From Paguma larvata (Eukaryota > Chordata > Mammalia > Carnivora > Viverridae), in NCBI GenBank assembly GCA_030068075.1, contig CM057825.1, positions 126,688,739 through 126,752,738 of the forward strand: DNA of 64,000 nt, read 5' to 3'. The notes beneath the pieces were generated by a model. The model had not been told where the DNA came from and ran no database searches. It worked only from the letters and a program-made list of their open reading frames with translations. Both the position numbers and the translations under genes were made by a program. Position 1 is the stretch's first letter. Every line of letters starts with the position of its first letter. Shown here in pieces: positions 48,301 through 59,147 of this stretch.

Positions 48301-51300
48301 GTGGCAAAAAATTCTATTGGACAACACTGTCCATGAGCTTTTTTTTTTTTTTCAGCTCTATAGGATTCCACTGCATAAATATTCCACAATCAATTTAACC
48401 ACACAATTGGTAAATTCTTAATCACGGATTTAAAATGTTATTAAGCGATACCTTCCCTGAGGATGACGTTTCTTTCTTTCTTTTTCTTTTTTTTTTCTTT
48501 TTTACAACAAATCACACACTCCCAGAAAATAGGAGGGGGAAAAATGGATGTCTTGGGAGTCATTTTATGATGTTAGAATAGTTTGTTTATTTTGTATTGA
48601 AGAGAGGAGTAAGGTAGGAACTAAAACACACTTCATATTGAATTTCATTAGAAATAACCCTAAGTTTCATTTCTTTTGGTCTCCTAAATGTAACTTATTT
48701 GTTTTCTGAGAAGCTACGAGTTCAAAAGCTTAAAGCACTGTGTGAGTGCTGGGGAACCAATCAATCCTGAAGTGACTGAACAATGGAGAAACCAGACGGG
48801 TCTGGATATCTACGAAGGATATGGACAGACCGAAACGGTATATGACCTCGTTGAAAAGACAGGGACAGACTTGACTTAGCTGGATAAATAGAAAGTGATA
48901 TATATATCACTTATAAATTTTAAAATAAGTGTTTGTTATATCCTTACAATTGTTTGAGGGATAGAGGGGTAGAGGAGTGGTTAGAAGAATAGTTTAAAGA
49001 AAGTTGGAGGGAAGCTAGTTGCAAAAAAAACCTCTGTAACAGATACAGTTGTTTAAGTAGCCATTCATTGAGAAAAACCAGTATAGAGTTGATCAGGGCA
49101 AGGGCATTAAAATATATTTTAAATGAAAGAATGCTAGATCAACAGAAAGATATCCCCTTATGAAAGAGAGAACTTTCTTAGGGCTGCCTCGAAAAGGGAA
49201 AATGCTGAGTTCCTTGCTACTTGAATTATTAAGAGTTCACTTAGATAACTCTTTGGCAAGTACACTCTAAAAGGGGTTATTTAAAGAGCATGTAGAAATA
49301 ATAATAAGAAATTCTAGAGGAAGTGAATAAACTCATAACAAAAGTGGTTATTACGTAAGGAAAAGGAGGCATACAATGAAGCAGGGAAGGGAAAGGCTGA
49401 AAGAATAATTTTTCACTGTGTGTCTTTTTATAATGCTTCTATTTATAAACCATAAGAATGGTCAAAAATTAAGATACCAAAAATAAAGTTTACAGATGTA
49501 TTAAATAGAAAGAGCAGAACAAGTGTCATGCTAATCTGGATATAAATATTTTCATAAATGTGGGTATTTTAGAAATTATCAATTATTAAGTGTTATAACT
49601 TTACTATATGTTTTTGTTTATCTCTACACTCTCTGAGAGCAAAAAAAATTGTTTGATTTTGAGCCTGGTTCATCAGACGTTCTCAATAATTATTTGTTGA
49701 ATGAATGCATGTGGATGAATAAATGAATTTTAAGTTACTTGTAATGTTACTTTATTCTTTCTTCTTAACTAGGTGCTCATCTGTGGAAATTTTAAGGGAA
49801 TGAAAATTAAGCCTGGCTCAATGGGAAAGCCATCTCCTGCTTTTGATGTTAAGGTTTGCACATCCCCTTCCAGGAGAATATGTAACAACCCCATCTGTTT
49901 ACCACCTACCCCTACACTCGTAGTTTTGGTGATGATTTCATGCTACCTCCATGATATCTTAATTTCCATGTATTAGAAATGGATTAGAGACATTAGTTTA
50001 ATGGTCTCCATTTTTTTTTAGCAAAGAGGTGGCTTGTGCCAAGCAGATCTAAGCATTTTATAAATATTAATCCATTTGACTCCCAGAAAGAACCTATGAG
50101 AGACATACCAATATAAGAACAATTTTACAATGGCTGAATGGGAATGAGAGATACATGCTTACAGTTACAAAATGAATCAGTTACAAAGACAAAAGATACG
50201 GCATAGGGAATATAGTCATTCAATACAATACAATATAGTATTGTGATAGTAAGTAGGTGACATATGGTAGCTACATTTGTGAGCACAGCACAATATATAA
50301 ACTTGTCAAATCATTATATTGTACACCTGAAACTAATGTAACAGTAGTGTCAACTGTACTTCAATAAAAAAAAAAAAAAGAACCATTTACAGATGAGGCA
50401 CAGAAAGGGAATTAATTCACCGGAAGTCACATAGCTAGTGGCTACTAGTGCTGGGATTTGATCCCAAGCAATCTGGTTCCAATATTCTTTTTTTTTTTTT
50501 TTGGTTCCAATATTCTTAATCACTTCATCACACTGCCCTTGCTGATGAAGGAGGTCAAGACCTCTTGATGGGGTCAAGGGGTCAAGTAGACCAAAAGAAG
50601 TTACAGTTTACAGTGGCTGAACTATTTTTCTTTCCTCAGTCCTACTGGGCCATTTCCTGGCTTTCTTTAAACGTGGCCATTATTACCATCTGATCCTAAG
50701 GGGCATCCTGTTCTCCTATATGCACATTTTATACAGGGTTAGAATTGTTCTCAGATCAACACACCTAAAGCGAGATATAGCCAAAGGAACTTACACTAAT
50801 ACATAAGAGAAAACTATAGCATAGCAACAAAAACACAAAATGGATGAGCTTACAGAGTGGACAGCTCAGAACCACACCTAAATGAGGGCTAGTTATGGAT
50901 TAGATCAATGCTTCCAAAGCTTTTCCGATCATAAGAATCACGTGGATATTTTTTTAAAAACACTAACTCTCAGGCCCCTTCTAAATGGGACCCTGAAATC
51001 TTTGTTTTAAACAAGCACCCAAATTCTTATGATTAGGTAAGCCTGAGAGAGTTTAGATGAAATTGATTGCTTATGTCACTGTTTATAGAATAAACCAGAT
51101 GCTGGGTTCTTTCCCTTACTTTAATGTTGTTGAGAACCTTGTCTAGATAGGTTTGCTTCGGGGCATTTGGGTGGCTCAGTCAGTTAAGCTTCCAACTTTG
51201 GCTCAGGTCATGATCTCACAGCCCCTGAGTGCTAGCCCTGCGACCGGTTCTGTGCTGACAGCTCAGAGCCTGGAGCCTGCTTCAGATTGTGTGTCTCCAT

Positions 51301-54300
51301 CTCTTCCCCTTGCCTGCTCGCACTCTGTTTCTCTCTCTTCCTCTCTCAAAAATAAATAAACATAAAAAAAAAAAGAAAAGAAAAGAAAAAAAAAAAAGAA
51401 AAAGATAGGCTGGCCTGATGGTTCAGGTCTGGCTCTACTATTCACTAGCCGAATGTCTTTGGGTAAATAGTTAAAGTCTCAGTTTCCTGGTTTGTAAAAT
51501 AGGGACTATGGTGACCAACTTGGGACTTACTTGGTTGTAGCACTAAAAGTCATACATCCCAGGGATACTCTCCTGCCTTAGTCCTGGGCAAACTGAGATA
51601 GCTGGTTGCCCTAATAATGAAACTGATATCATAGGTTTCTTGTGAGGATTAAATGAGATAATACCTCTAAAGAGCATAACAAAGTGCTTGGCGCATAATA
51701 AAGTTCTAAAAGATAGGCGCCATTATTATCATTCAGCTCTCCCTTGCGTTCCCTTCCTTTGAAAAGCTTTTCCTTTTCTTTTTTAATGTTTACTTATTTT
51801 GAGAGAGAATGTATGAAAGGGAAAAGGGCAGAGAGAGAGAGGGAGACAGAGGATCCAAAGCAGGCTCTGCGTTGACAGCAGAAAGCCCAAAGCTGGGCTC
51901 AAACCCATGAACCACAAGATCATGACCTGAGCTGAAGTCAGACACTTAACTAACTGAGCCACCAAGGTGCACCTGAAAAGCTTTTCAAAGCCCTTAATTT
52001 TCATGATTTTAAGACCACTCGAATAAGGAACATGGTTCTCTCCAGATATAGGACATTTTGTCTCTTTCTCATCTATTAAAGAGTAGTCTGTGAGAAGTAT
52101 TTGGAACTCTTAAAACATCTCATTCCATCAGTAATCCCTTGATACTGGAGCCAAATATTCTTTAGGTGACTGGGTGGGAATTTTATTTACAAGAACTTAA
52201 AAGTAAGATTTTACATTTAGAAATCCTTTGCCTTTCAAGTTTCTCTTAGGAGACATAGCCCATTTCCATCTGGAAAGTGCCAAATAAGTATTATACCCTT
52301 ATTTTCCACACAAGCCATTTCCACACAAACCTAGGTTTGAAGGCTCTTGGTAGATATATATATATAAAAGCAAAGTAGAGTGTTCGCATTTAAAAAGAGC
52401 TAAAAGTTAATTAAAGCAAAATCTGGTGCATGAGTTAAGCAATCAACCTGAGAAATGTTCATCTGAATTTTTAAAAATTGGACTGAACTCCCTGGAGAGA
52501 TTCTACCAAGAAGTGTAATGATGAAAAGGATAGGATCTGGAGTGTGGTTGCCGAGATTTAAATTCCAGCTCAGTCATGTGCTTTGTTGCTTAAACTCTGT
52601 GCCTCTGTTTCCTCATGTGTAAAATGAGCATAGTAATAGTGCTAACCAGATAGGACTGTTGTAAGGACTAAAGAAAACAATACATGTGAAGTACTCAGAG
52701 CTGTAGCATTTATTACTTGGAATGCAGTCAGTGCTTACGAAATGCTAGGTACTTTGGAGAACCAGGAGGACTGGGGAGAAGGTAAGAAAGCAAAACTTTT
52801 GACATACCAGTGTCTCCACCAGAGAACATTACTCTTTCCCTGCTTATAATGGGCTAAAGCCCATTATAAGATTTTGTTTGTTTCACAGTTAAAGTTTGAA
52901 AAACCATTAATGAAATTATTTACTTCAGAGTAAAAGATAATCAAGATATATTGCCAATTAATAAAAGTAAAACAGTATATTATAAAGTGATTCTATTTTT
53001 TTCTATGTCTATATTGTCTCAAAAAATATCATCAAAAATGTGATTATTGCTAGATAGTGGAATTAAAGACATTTTTTATTCTTCCTTCACATTTTGCTAA
53101 TTTGCATTTTATAATATACTTTGTACTAAGAATTTAAGTAATACATATTTCTTTTGGGAAATTAAAGTATACTTAAAATACAAAACAAAATGTGCAAAGT
53201 AAAATTTTAACATGTTGACACATTAAATTAAATAAATTGTTCTATTTTACCCTAGATTTTAGACATAAATGGCAATGTTCTACCTCCTGGAGAAGAAGGA
53301 GATATTGGCATTCAAGTCCTACCTAACCGACCACTTGGCCTTTTTGCTCATTACATAGTAAGAGACTTATTTCCTATTTATTTCTCAGAAGGAGAGCCTG
53401 GGTGAGCCCCTTAAGCACTGACTCTTGATACGGGCTCAGGTCATGATCCCATGGTTTGTAGGACTGAGTCCTGCAACGGGCTCTGTGCTGACAGCGTGGA
53501 GCCTGATTGGGATTCTCTCTCTCCCTCTCTCTCTGCCCCTCCCCTGCTTGCTCTCTCTCTCTCAAAATGAATAAATAATATAAAAAATATATACTTTTAA
53601 AAAGTGCTCGGTAACTATCCCTATTTGTCACAAAACACACCTAGGATAGGTGCTTGGCTTTTTCTTGAGAGACTCATTGTCCTAAATAGTAATCCCTCAG
53701 ATAGGAAACTGAGTAAATGCCCAAATGCTCATTCTCCCTAGGCCAGATCACTGCTCCAGGCCCATGAGGGTAAGAGAAGGGAGCCCTAGAAAGACAGCCT
53801 TCTTCTTATATACTGATCCTCTCCAATATAAGATAGCACCCAATCATTTTCCTGAAATCTAATTAGTTTCCTTTCTTGAGAGCAGTGAGAGGGCAAGAAA
53901 ATGGAACAGTGGGATTAAGTAAATGTCTTTCACTAGAGGCTTTCCAGGCTCCCTACTGTTTGCAAACCTAGTTTCGTGTCTAATCGAAGTATATATAAAG
54001 TTTACATTGATATAATCAAAAGTCCAGGTTCTACTCGTCAGTGAATTTTACGTAAGGTAACAATACTTCATTTTTCCTCCTGCCAAAGTTACAAAACTGG
54101 TTTTATTTGTAAAACAAAATATAAAAACAGAGAAACTGTTCTTTGAATTATTAGGGGCTGGTGCTTTCTTTTAACTCTGAGTATTCACTTCTTGCTTTTC
54201 CTGTGTTAGATATTAACCACTTAGCAAAAGACTTAATTAGCCCATGTCTTGGAGCTCTGAACTCCTGCAGGGTTTAGCGATCATCAAAGAAAATTCTCAG

Positions 54301-57300
54301 GATGGCAGGATGCCTGGTCTTTGTAACTGTAGTTTCCCTCTCTTAGATTGGGCTAGCTCAATGCTGGAATTGCATCCTTATTTCATGCACTGGCTCCTCT
54401 TCATTCCAAGGCTTCTCAAAGAAGCCAAGCTTTTTTCTTTCCTTCAACACTTAAAAATCCAACCAAACGGAAGAATCACATTCACAATAATATTAACAAA
54501 ATGCTACTTGTTTCACAGGATAATCCTACAAAAACAGCTTCAACCCTACGAGGCAATTTCTATATCACTGGGGACAGGGGCTATATGGATGAAGATGGGT
54601 ATTTCTGGTTTGTTGCAAGATCAGATGATATCATATTATCCTCTGGGTAACTTTCTTTTTCATCTGTGCATATGTCTAAGTTAATTCATCATCAGTGTTC
54701 TAGAGTGAATGTGCTGCTCACCTTTATAAATTCCTGTCATGTGTTTATTCCCCAGCTACAGAATTGGACCATTTGAGGTAGAGAGTGCCCTGATTGAGCA
54801 TCCTGCAGTTGCAGAGGCAGCTGTTGTCAGCAGCCCAGATCCCATCAGGGGAGAGGTAAAAAAATGGATTTGTCTCTACTTTATAACTTGTTGGCAGTCT
54901 AACACATACTTTTCAACAGTTTATGGAAACACAATTGCCCAAATGGTTCATTTACTAACCAGGCAAGTTGGATAGTCATTAGTAAATATGCTAGTCAGGA
55001 AAGAATTGCTAAAGATAAGAATGAAAACATATATAAGGAATTTGAATTCTTTCCATGCGGGGATGGGGTGAATGCCAACAACCCAGGCTCATGGCAGGAT
55101 AGGAGGCCAGAGGTCAGCTAGCTATTCCCCAGGTCTGGAAACAACATGGTCCCTTAACGTAGCTGAGGAGGACAGGCTGGCATCAGGTATCAGGGGTGGG
55201 AGCAAGGTCAGAGATAGGAACTGAGGCAGCAACTAGAAGTAGGCTGAATAGGTAGCAAGTAGAGAATTCAGAAAATAAGCTGTGAATAAGACAGGAGTCC
55301 TGAAAGCTCTTCCTTTTTTTTTTTTTTTTTAAGTAAGTGCCCAATGATGGGTTTGAACTCAGGAGCCTGAGATCAAGAGTCACATGTTCTACTGACTGAA
55401 CCAGCCAGGAACCCCTGAAAGCTCATTCTTACTGGGGCTGATCAAATGGTAGTTTGGGTTTAAAGGTTCCATGCCACTCTTCAGGTCCCCTTTGCCAGGC
55501 AGGGCCTGTAATATTCCAGATAGATGAGAACAGGGAATTGATCTAGTGATTACTGAAAGTTATTCCTTCACTCTGAACTCCACCAGTAGGATCACATAGC
55601 TCTTTGGAATTTAAAGCCCATTCGGCATTATTAGGCTTATGCAATGATAGAAATGTTCTCTATCTGCACCATCCAATACAATATCTACACTTGGCTATAA
55701 AGCACTTGAGATATGGCTGGTATGACTGAGAAAATTTTTATTTCATTTTAATTTAAATTTAAACAGCTACATGTGGCTAGTGGCTACTATATTAAATAGC
55801 ACAACTTAGGCTCTTCTCATAAAAATGCAAAATTTTGCATAGAATTTGAGAGAAATTCTGAAGCCCACTTAAAGGATTTTAGTTAAAAAAAAATTGGGCC
55901 TCTGGGTGGCACAGTCACTTAAACATCTGACTCTTGATTTGGGCTCAGGTCATGATCCCAGGGTCATGGGATCGATCCCCACATTGGGCTCCATGCTGAG
56001 CGTGGCACATGCTTGAGATCCTCTCTCTCTCTCTCTCTGCCCCTTTCCCCGCTCACTCTCTCTCTCACTCTAAAACAAAACAAAAATGAAAAAACCCAAA
56101 AAACAAAAAAACATGTACTTCTACTACTACTACGACTAATACTTAATATTTCTGATGACTTAGCATGTTCTAGGTATTATAAGCCCTACACAGGGCCTGT
56201 ATATGTTAACTTACTTAATCCTCACAACCTCTTTTTTGGAGAAGGAAACTGAGGCACAGAAATGTATCTTAACTTCCCCAAGATTACACAACCGTGTGTG
56301 ATTCGAACACAGGCTGTCTGATTTTAGAGATTGTGCTCTTAGCCATATTGCAGTGTTCCTTATTAGTTTACCATCTTACATAATGATTTATAAAGACTTT
56401 TATAAAGATAAAGTAGGCCTAATCCAAGATGCAGAAGTCATCAATATGCAAACTAATAATTACAAACATTAGTTCTCAATGTGCCTCTGAATGATTCACT
56501 TATAGCAAGGATAAATTTAATTCATAAAAATGTTGATAAAGCAGAAGAGCAGGTATAAACACAAAAACATTTATGAAATATCAAAAAATGGATAGGATAA
56601 AATTATATAAGTGAGTATATACACAATCCAAAAACTGGGCAGGATTTTTCAGAACACTTAAAAGAGTGAATTATGAAAAATGGGATCTGTGAGCATAAAG
56701 TGATGAAGTCTTACTTGTCTTCTGCCAATTAGAGAGCAACGGCTACCACCACCACTTTTACTCTTGTTCCTCAGGGCCAGGTAATTGGTCAGAGTAATAG
56801 CAAAGTGGCTGTTGGGATCTTCACAGCCTTGCATCAACACAAGTATCTCTGGAATAAAGAGTGTGCAGGGGTGCCTGGGTGGCTCAGTCAGTTAAGTGGC
56901 CAACTTCAGCTCAGGTCATGATCTCACAGTCTGTGAGTTCAAGCCCCCCGTCGGGCTCTGTGCTGATGGCTCAGAGCCTGGAGTTTGCTTCAGATTCTGT
57001 GTCTGCCTCTCTCTCTGCCCTTCCCCTGCTCACACTCTCTCTGTTGCTCAAAAATAAATAAACATTAAAAAAAAAAAAGTGTGCAGTCTCAATGAACTGT
57101 TTCCTTCAACAAGGATATAGCAAACTAAGTGTGAATACTCTTAGAGCCATACTGAGGGTGGGGACCTAGAAGTTAGGCTAGACCAGGCTAGGTTGTTACC
57201 CAAGAGGCTGTGCTTAGTATACTGTCGAGTTTCTAAAAGGAAATTTTCTTGAAGAAGATAAAAGATGAGGCAAGAAGAGCAAAGACAGCTCAGAAACAGA

Positions 57301-58423
57301 AATAGGTCAGAAAGTAGAGTTCAAGATGTTAGATAAGAAGGTTCAAGTTCATTAACATTATTGGCAAAGCAGGGGTTTTAGAAATTCTTCTATTAGATAC
57401 AGAATAGGAGGGGTGGGACTCAGCTGGCTGGCTTAAGAACACAGAGCTGGGATCAAACCCTATGAAGCCTTCTGCCCCCCACTCCAGGCACTTAGATTCC
57501 CAGTTAGAGAAAGTAAACAAGACACACTGAAACATAAAAATACACAATTCATCTTCTTGGTGTTTCAAATTTTTTTCAGGTAGTAAAGGCTTTTATTGTT
57601 CTGACCCGTGATTACAAGTCACATGATCAAGAACAACTAAAAAAGGAGATTCAGGAACATGTAAAAAAAATTACAGCACCTTACAAATATCCCAGAAAGG
57701 TAGGTATTCTAATTACGATGACAATTTGCTTAATGCTCTGAAATTTTCAGCTATTTACTTTTTCCACTTTAATTAATATTCTCCTCAACCATGCTACACC
57801 AAATATTCCAAACTGAACTAATGACATGATAAGAATCAGAATCTTTGAGGTTAAAATGAAATTCTTGACATAATTTGCTGGGTCATCTGGCTTACTGGAC
57901 TTGTAGTAAATACTAAATCTCAAAAAAAAAAAAAAAACCCTCATTGGGGCCCCTGGGTGGCTCAGTGGCTTAAGCAACCGACTTCAGCTCAGGTCACAAT
58001 CTCATGGTCTGTGAGTTCAAGTCCCGTGTCAGGCTCTGTGCTGACAGCTCAGAGCCTGGAGCCTGATTCAGATTCTGTGTCTCCCTCTCTCTGCCCCTCC
58101 CCTGCTCATGTTCTGTCTCTCTCTCCTTCAAAAATAAATAAACATCTAAAAAAATTAAAAAAAGAAAGAAAGAAAGAAAAAACTCAATAACACCCCTCTT
58201 GTGTTTTGGTTGTTACCAAAACCCACCCAGATGGACACCCTAATTCTTTTACCTAGAGATACTAAAACTGCTATATAATTGAATTTGTCTAAAGATGAAA
58301 ACTTCTTGGCTAATTTTCTTCTCTCAATACTAACAGGTAGAATTTATTCAAGAGCTGCCAAAGACTATCAGTGGGAAGATAAAAAGAAATGAACTAAGGA
58401 AGAAAGAATGGGGAACAATTTAA
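39075..58423 (+). CDS. ACSM3: ACSM3, acyl-CoA synthetase medium-chain family member 3
   Basis: Mitochondrial matrix medium-chain acyl-CoA synthetase (SA gene product). Thirteen coding exons: 39075-39293, 39904-40114, 42669-42876, 45759-45902, 46018-46174, 46450-46529, 48714-48837, 49773-49853, 53256-53357, 54519-54646, 54756-54855, 57580-57699 and 58337-58423. All have GT-AG introns and join without a stop into 586 residues, the usual family length. The N-terminus ([19 protein letters not shown]) is basic and hydrophobic, like a mitochondrial targeting peptide. The P-loop-type motif [12 protein letters not shown] lies at about residues 233-244, YEGYGQTET at about 371-379, the [15 protein letters not shown] hinge block at about 455-470, [12 protein letters not shown] near 486, and [14 protein letters not shown] with the catalytic lysine near 567-580. 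I chose the ATG at 39075; METLL at 39093 is an alternative. The exon's 51 upstream bases are open in frame but hold no ATG. The gene converges on ERI2. Confidence 0.95.
39345..39522 (+). repeat. hAT-Charlie-type MER fossil
   Basis: GGGGATATTTGGCCATGTCT, GAGGCCAGGGATGCTGC and AAAGAATTATCTGGCTC in family order, inside an ACSM3 intron. Confidence 0.65.
39904..40114 (+). CDS. ACSM3: ACSM3 exon 3
   Basis: 211 bp. It encodes [48 protein letters not shown] and CLRT. It ends with one base of a Gly codon, donor GTTGGC (weak). Confidence 0.93.
40332..40539 (-). mobile_element. tRNA-derived SINE
   Basis: Reverse SINE with a perfect 15-bp duplication TGAAATAAGTTTATT at 40317-40331 and 40540-40554. Confidence 0.93.
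41855..42015 (-). repeat. MIR
   Basis: CCTCATTTTACAGAAGCAGA and GGCTTGTCCAAGGCCAAG are the reversed MIR core. Confidence 0.6.
42150..42340 (+). repeat. MIR
   Basis: GCTCTGGGATCAGGCTACAG, a TTTGGCAAATTATTCA core and CACTTAGAATAGCATCTGGC end block. Confidence 0.55.
42669..42876 (+). CDS. ACSM3: ACSM3 exon 4
   Basis: 208 bp. It encodes [19 protein letters not shown] through GWGNLKEMM. Acceptor CCTTTAG, donor GTGAGT after a split Lys codon (AA|). Confidence 0.93.
43850..44048 (-). repeat. MIR
   Basis: GGTTAGGTGCCAAAAACTGC, AATAACCTAAGAAGCAGGTA and CAGCTGGGGTTCAAACCCAG in the reversed MIR order. Confidence 0.6.
44237..44622 (+). mobile_element. SINE with expanded GAAA/GGAA tail
   Basis: SINE body to about 44393, then a 229-base pure purine tract: (GAAA)n, (GGAA)n, (GAAA)n, (GGAA)n. 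The tail microsatellite is larger than the SINE itself. Confidence 0.88.
44815..44900. repeat. 43-bp tandem duplication of flank plus SINE tail
   Basis: Unit from GACTTCTCATTCATACTCA to TTTATTTATTTT is repeated at 44815-44857 and 44858-44900, with one mismatch seen. Confidence 0.9.
44877..45098 (-). mobile_element. tRNA-derived SINE
   Basis: Reverse SINE ending CCTGAGCCACCCAGGCACTC. Its tail is the part duplicated in the preceding entry. Confidence 0.87.
45241..45470 (-). mobile_element. tRNA-derived SINE with (GA)n
   Basis: Reverse SINE with a GA dinucleotide run around 45315-45342. It ends 288 bases before ACSM3 exon 5. Confidence 0.87.
45759..45902 (+). CDS. ACSM3: ACSM3 exon 5, ATP-binding P-loop motif
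   Basis: 144 bp. Frame forces the acceptor CTTTGTAG at 45758, not the CAG four bases later, which would give a stop. It encodes [15 protein letters not shown] and [19 protein letters not shown]. Confidence 0.93.
46018..46174 (+). CDS. ACSM3: ACSM3 exon 6, acyl-pocket region
   Basis: 157 bp. It encodes [40 protein letters not shown] through ATSILQ. Acceptor TCCCAG, donor GTAAGG. Confidence 0.94.
46450..46529 (+). CDS. ACSM3: ACSM3 exon 7
   Basis: 80 bp. It encodes [26 protein letters not shown] and the first two bases of a Ser codon. Acceptor TTGCAG, donor GTAAGA. Confidence 0.93.
48115..48335. repeat. hAT-type MER fossil
   Basis: CTATCCAATATGGTAACCAC at one end and TCTATTGGACAACACTG, its reverse relative, at the other: terminal inverted repeats of a short DNA transposon. 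Confidence 0.6.
48714..48837 (+). CDS. ACSM3: ACSM3 exon 8, A5 motif
   Basis: 124 bp. It encodes [20 protein letters not shown] through YEGYGQTET. Acceptor GAGAAG, donor GTATAT. Same architecture as ACSM4 1258-1381. Confidence 0.94.
49773..49853 (+). CDS. ACSM3: ACSM3 exon 9
   Basis: 81 bp, 27 codons: [20 protein letters not shown] and SPAFDVK. Acceptor AACTAG, donor GTTTGC. Confidence 0.94.
50140..50378 (+). mobile_element. Old L1 3' end
   Basis: ATTGTACACCTGAAACTAAT and GTCAACTGTACTTCAATAAA followed by poly(A), a known old L1 terminus. Confidence 0.6.
50475..50517. mobile_element. Poly(T)-only insertion between perfect duplications
   Basis: Thirteen T bases between two perfect copies of GGTTCCAATATTCTT (50475-50489 and 50503-50517). 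Confidence 0.75.
51160..51376 (+). mobile_element. tRNA-derived SINE
   Basis: GGGGCATTTGGGTGGCTCAG head, AAAATAAATAAACATAAA tail followed by A/AAAAG repeats. Confidence 0.9.
51420..51700 (+). repeat. MIR
   Basis: GGCTCTACTATTCACTAGCC, CAGTTTCCTGGTTTGTAAAA and GGATTAAATGAGATAATACC blocks. Confidence 0.6.
51773..51974 (-). mobile_element. tRNA-derived SINE
   Basis: Reverse SINE with the palindromic target duplication GAAAAGCTTTTC at 51761-51772 and 51975-51986. Confidence 0.9.
52535..52745 (+). repeat. MIR
   Basis: AAATTCCAGCTCAGTCATGT, then TGCCTCTGTTTCCTCATGTG and TAAAATGAGCATAGTAATAG. Confidence 0.65.
53256..53357 (+). CDS. ACSM3: ACSM3 exon 10
   Basis: 102 bp, 34 codons: [20 protein letters not shown] through LFAHYI. 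Acceptor CCCTAG, donor GTAAGA. A SINE begins 33 bases into the following intron. Confidence 0.94.
53391..53600 (+). mobile_element. tRNA-derived SINE next to an exon
   Basis: SINE body with CT-rich run, starting 33 bases after the donor of ACSM3 exon 10. Confidence 0.82.
54519..54646 (+). CDS. ACSM3: ACSM3 exon 11, hinge motif
   Basis: 128 bp: [42 protein letters not shown]. Acceptor TTCACAG, donor GTAACT. Confidence 0.94.
54756..54855 (+). CDS. ACSM3: ACSM3 exon 12, A8 motif
   Basis: 100 bp: [20 protein letters not shown] then [13 protein letters not shown]. Acceptor CCCCAG, donor GTAAAA. Only 109 bases of intron precede it. Confidence 0.94.
55310..55413 (-). mobile_element. Short-form SINE
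   Basis: Reverse short SINE, duplications CCTGAAAGCTC at 55299-55309 and 55414-55424. Confidence 0.87.
55650..55805. repeat. hAT-type MER fossil
   Basis: AAATGTTCTCTATCTGCACC and CATGTGGCTAGTGGCTACTA, same family as 48115-48335. Confidence 0.55.
55896..56105 (+). mobile_element. tRNA-derived SINE
   Basis: GGGCCTCTGGGTGGCACAGT head, GATCGATCCCCACATTGGGC middle, AAACAAAACA tail. Confidence 0.85.
56140..56350 (-). repeat. MIR
   Basis: GGAAACTGAGGCACAGAAAT and CCCCAAGATTACACAACC with flanking blocks in reversed MIR order. Confidence 0.65.
56869..57077 (+). mobile_element. Felid-type SINE
   Basis: Full element, duplications AGTGTGCAG at 56860-56868 and 57078-57086. Confidence 0.92.
57580..57699 (+). 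CDS. ACSM3: ACSM3 exon 13
   Basis: 120 bp: [20 protein letters not shown] through APYKYPRK. Acceptor TTTCAG, donor GTAGGT. Confidence 0.94.
57946..58178 (+). mobile_element. Felid-type SINE
   Basis: GGGGCCCCTGGGTGGCTCAG head, AAAAATAAATAAACATC and GAAA tail. Ends 158 bases before the last ACSM3 exon. Confidence 0.9.
58337..58423 (+). CDS. ACSM3: ACSM3 terminal coding exon, catalytic lysine
   Basis: [20 protein letters not shown], then RKKEWGTI and TAA at 58421-58423. Acceptor TAACAG. Confidence 0.94.
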   Translation, partial: VEFIQELPKTISGKIKRNELRKKEWGTI

Positions 58424-58548
58424 ATCCATTCTATCATTTATCACAGTACCTATAAAACAAAGACTGTTGCAATACAAGATTATGAAGAGGTGATTAAAAA
58501 TGGAATAGTATACTTGTAAATTGTTGATTTAAAATGACTTATGGTTGG

Positions 58549-58648
58549 GGTGCCTGGCTGGCTCAGTCAGTAGAGCATGCAACTCTTAATCTCAGGGTTA
58601 TAAGTTTGAACCCCATTTTGAGTATAGGGATTATTTTAAGAAAAGAAA
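58549..58648 (+). mobile_element. Short-form SINE in the ACSM3 3' region
   Basis: GGGGTGCCTGGCTGGCTCAG head and TTATTTTAAG end, without a CT-rich segment. Confidence 0.82.
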
Positions 58649-58935
58649 TTCTTTAAATAAATTATCATGTGGTTATAACATCAGAGGCTGAATTTTGAAA
58701 TAAAATATTTGGTAAATATTCCTCTGCATTAGTGCCAATGTTCTCATGACTTTGGTAATATAAAAAGGATACCATCAATTGCTGAGAAATTTTTAAACAT
58801 ATAGCATCTGAACCAAATTTCTGATGTGTTGGTTCAAACTCTAGTTGAGTAATTCTTCTGATATGTTGATGTACAAATCAGAACAAATCTTCAAGCTTTA
58901 AAATAAAACTAAATAACTTATTACAGAAGTTTTTA

Positions 58936-59147
58936 GGGGTGCCTGGGTGGCTCAGTTAGTTAAGCACCCAACTCCTGATCTCAGGCTCAGGTCATGATAT
59001 CACGGTTTGTGAGTTTGAGCCCTGCTGTCAGGCTTTGTACTGACAGTGTGGAGCCTGCTTGGGATTCTCTCTCCCTCTCCCCCCTAGGACCCACCCTCCA
59101 GAGCTCTTTCTCTTTCTCTCTCAAAATAAATAAATAAACTTAAAAAA
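58936..59147 (+). mobile_element. tRNA-derived SINE
   Basis: GGGGTGCCTGGGTGGCTCAG head to AAATAAATAAATAAACTT tail; AGTTTTTAG/ACTTTTTAG at the borders. Confidence 0.9.

Noticed and set aside
54244..54684. 146-codon open frame
   Set aside because: A different frame overlapping the real ACSM3 exon 54519-54646.
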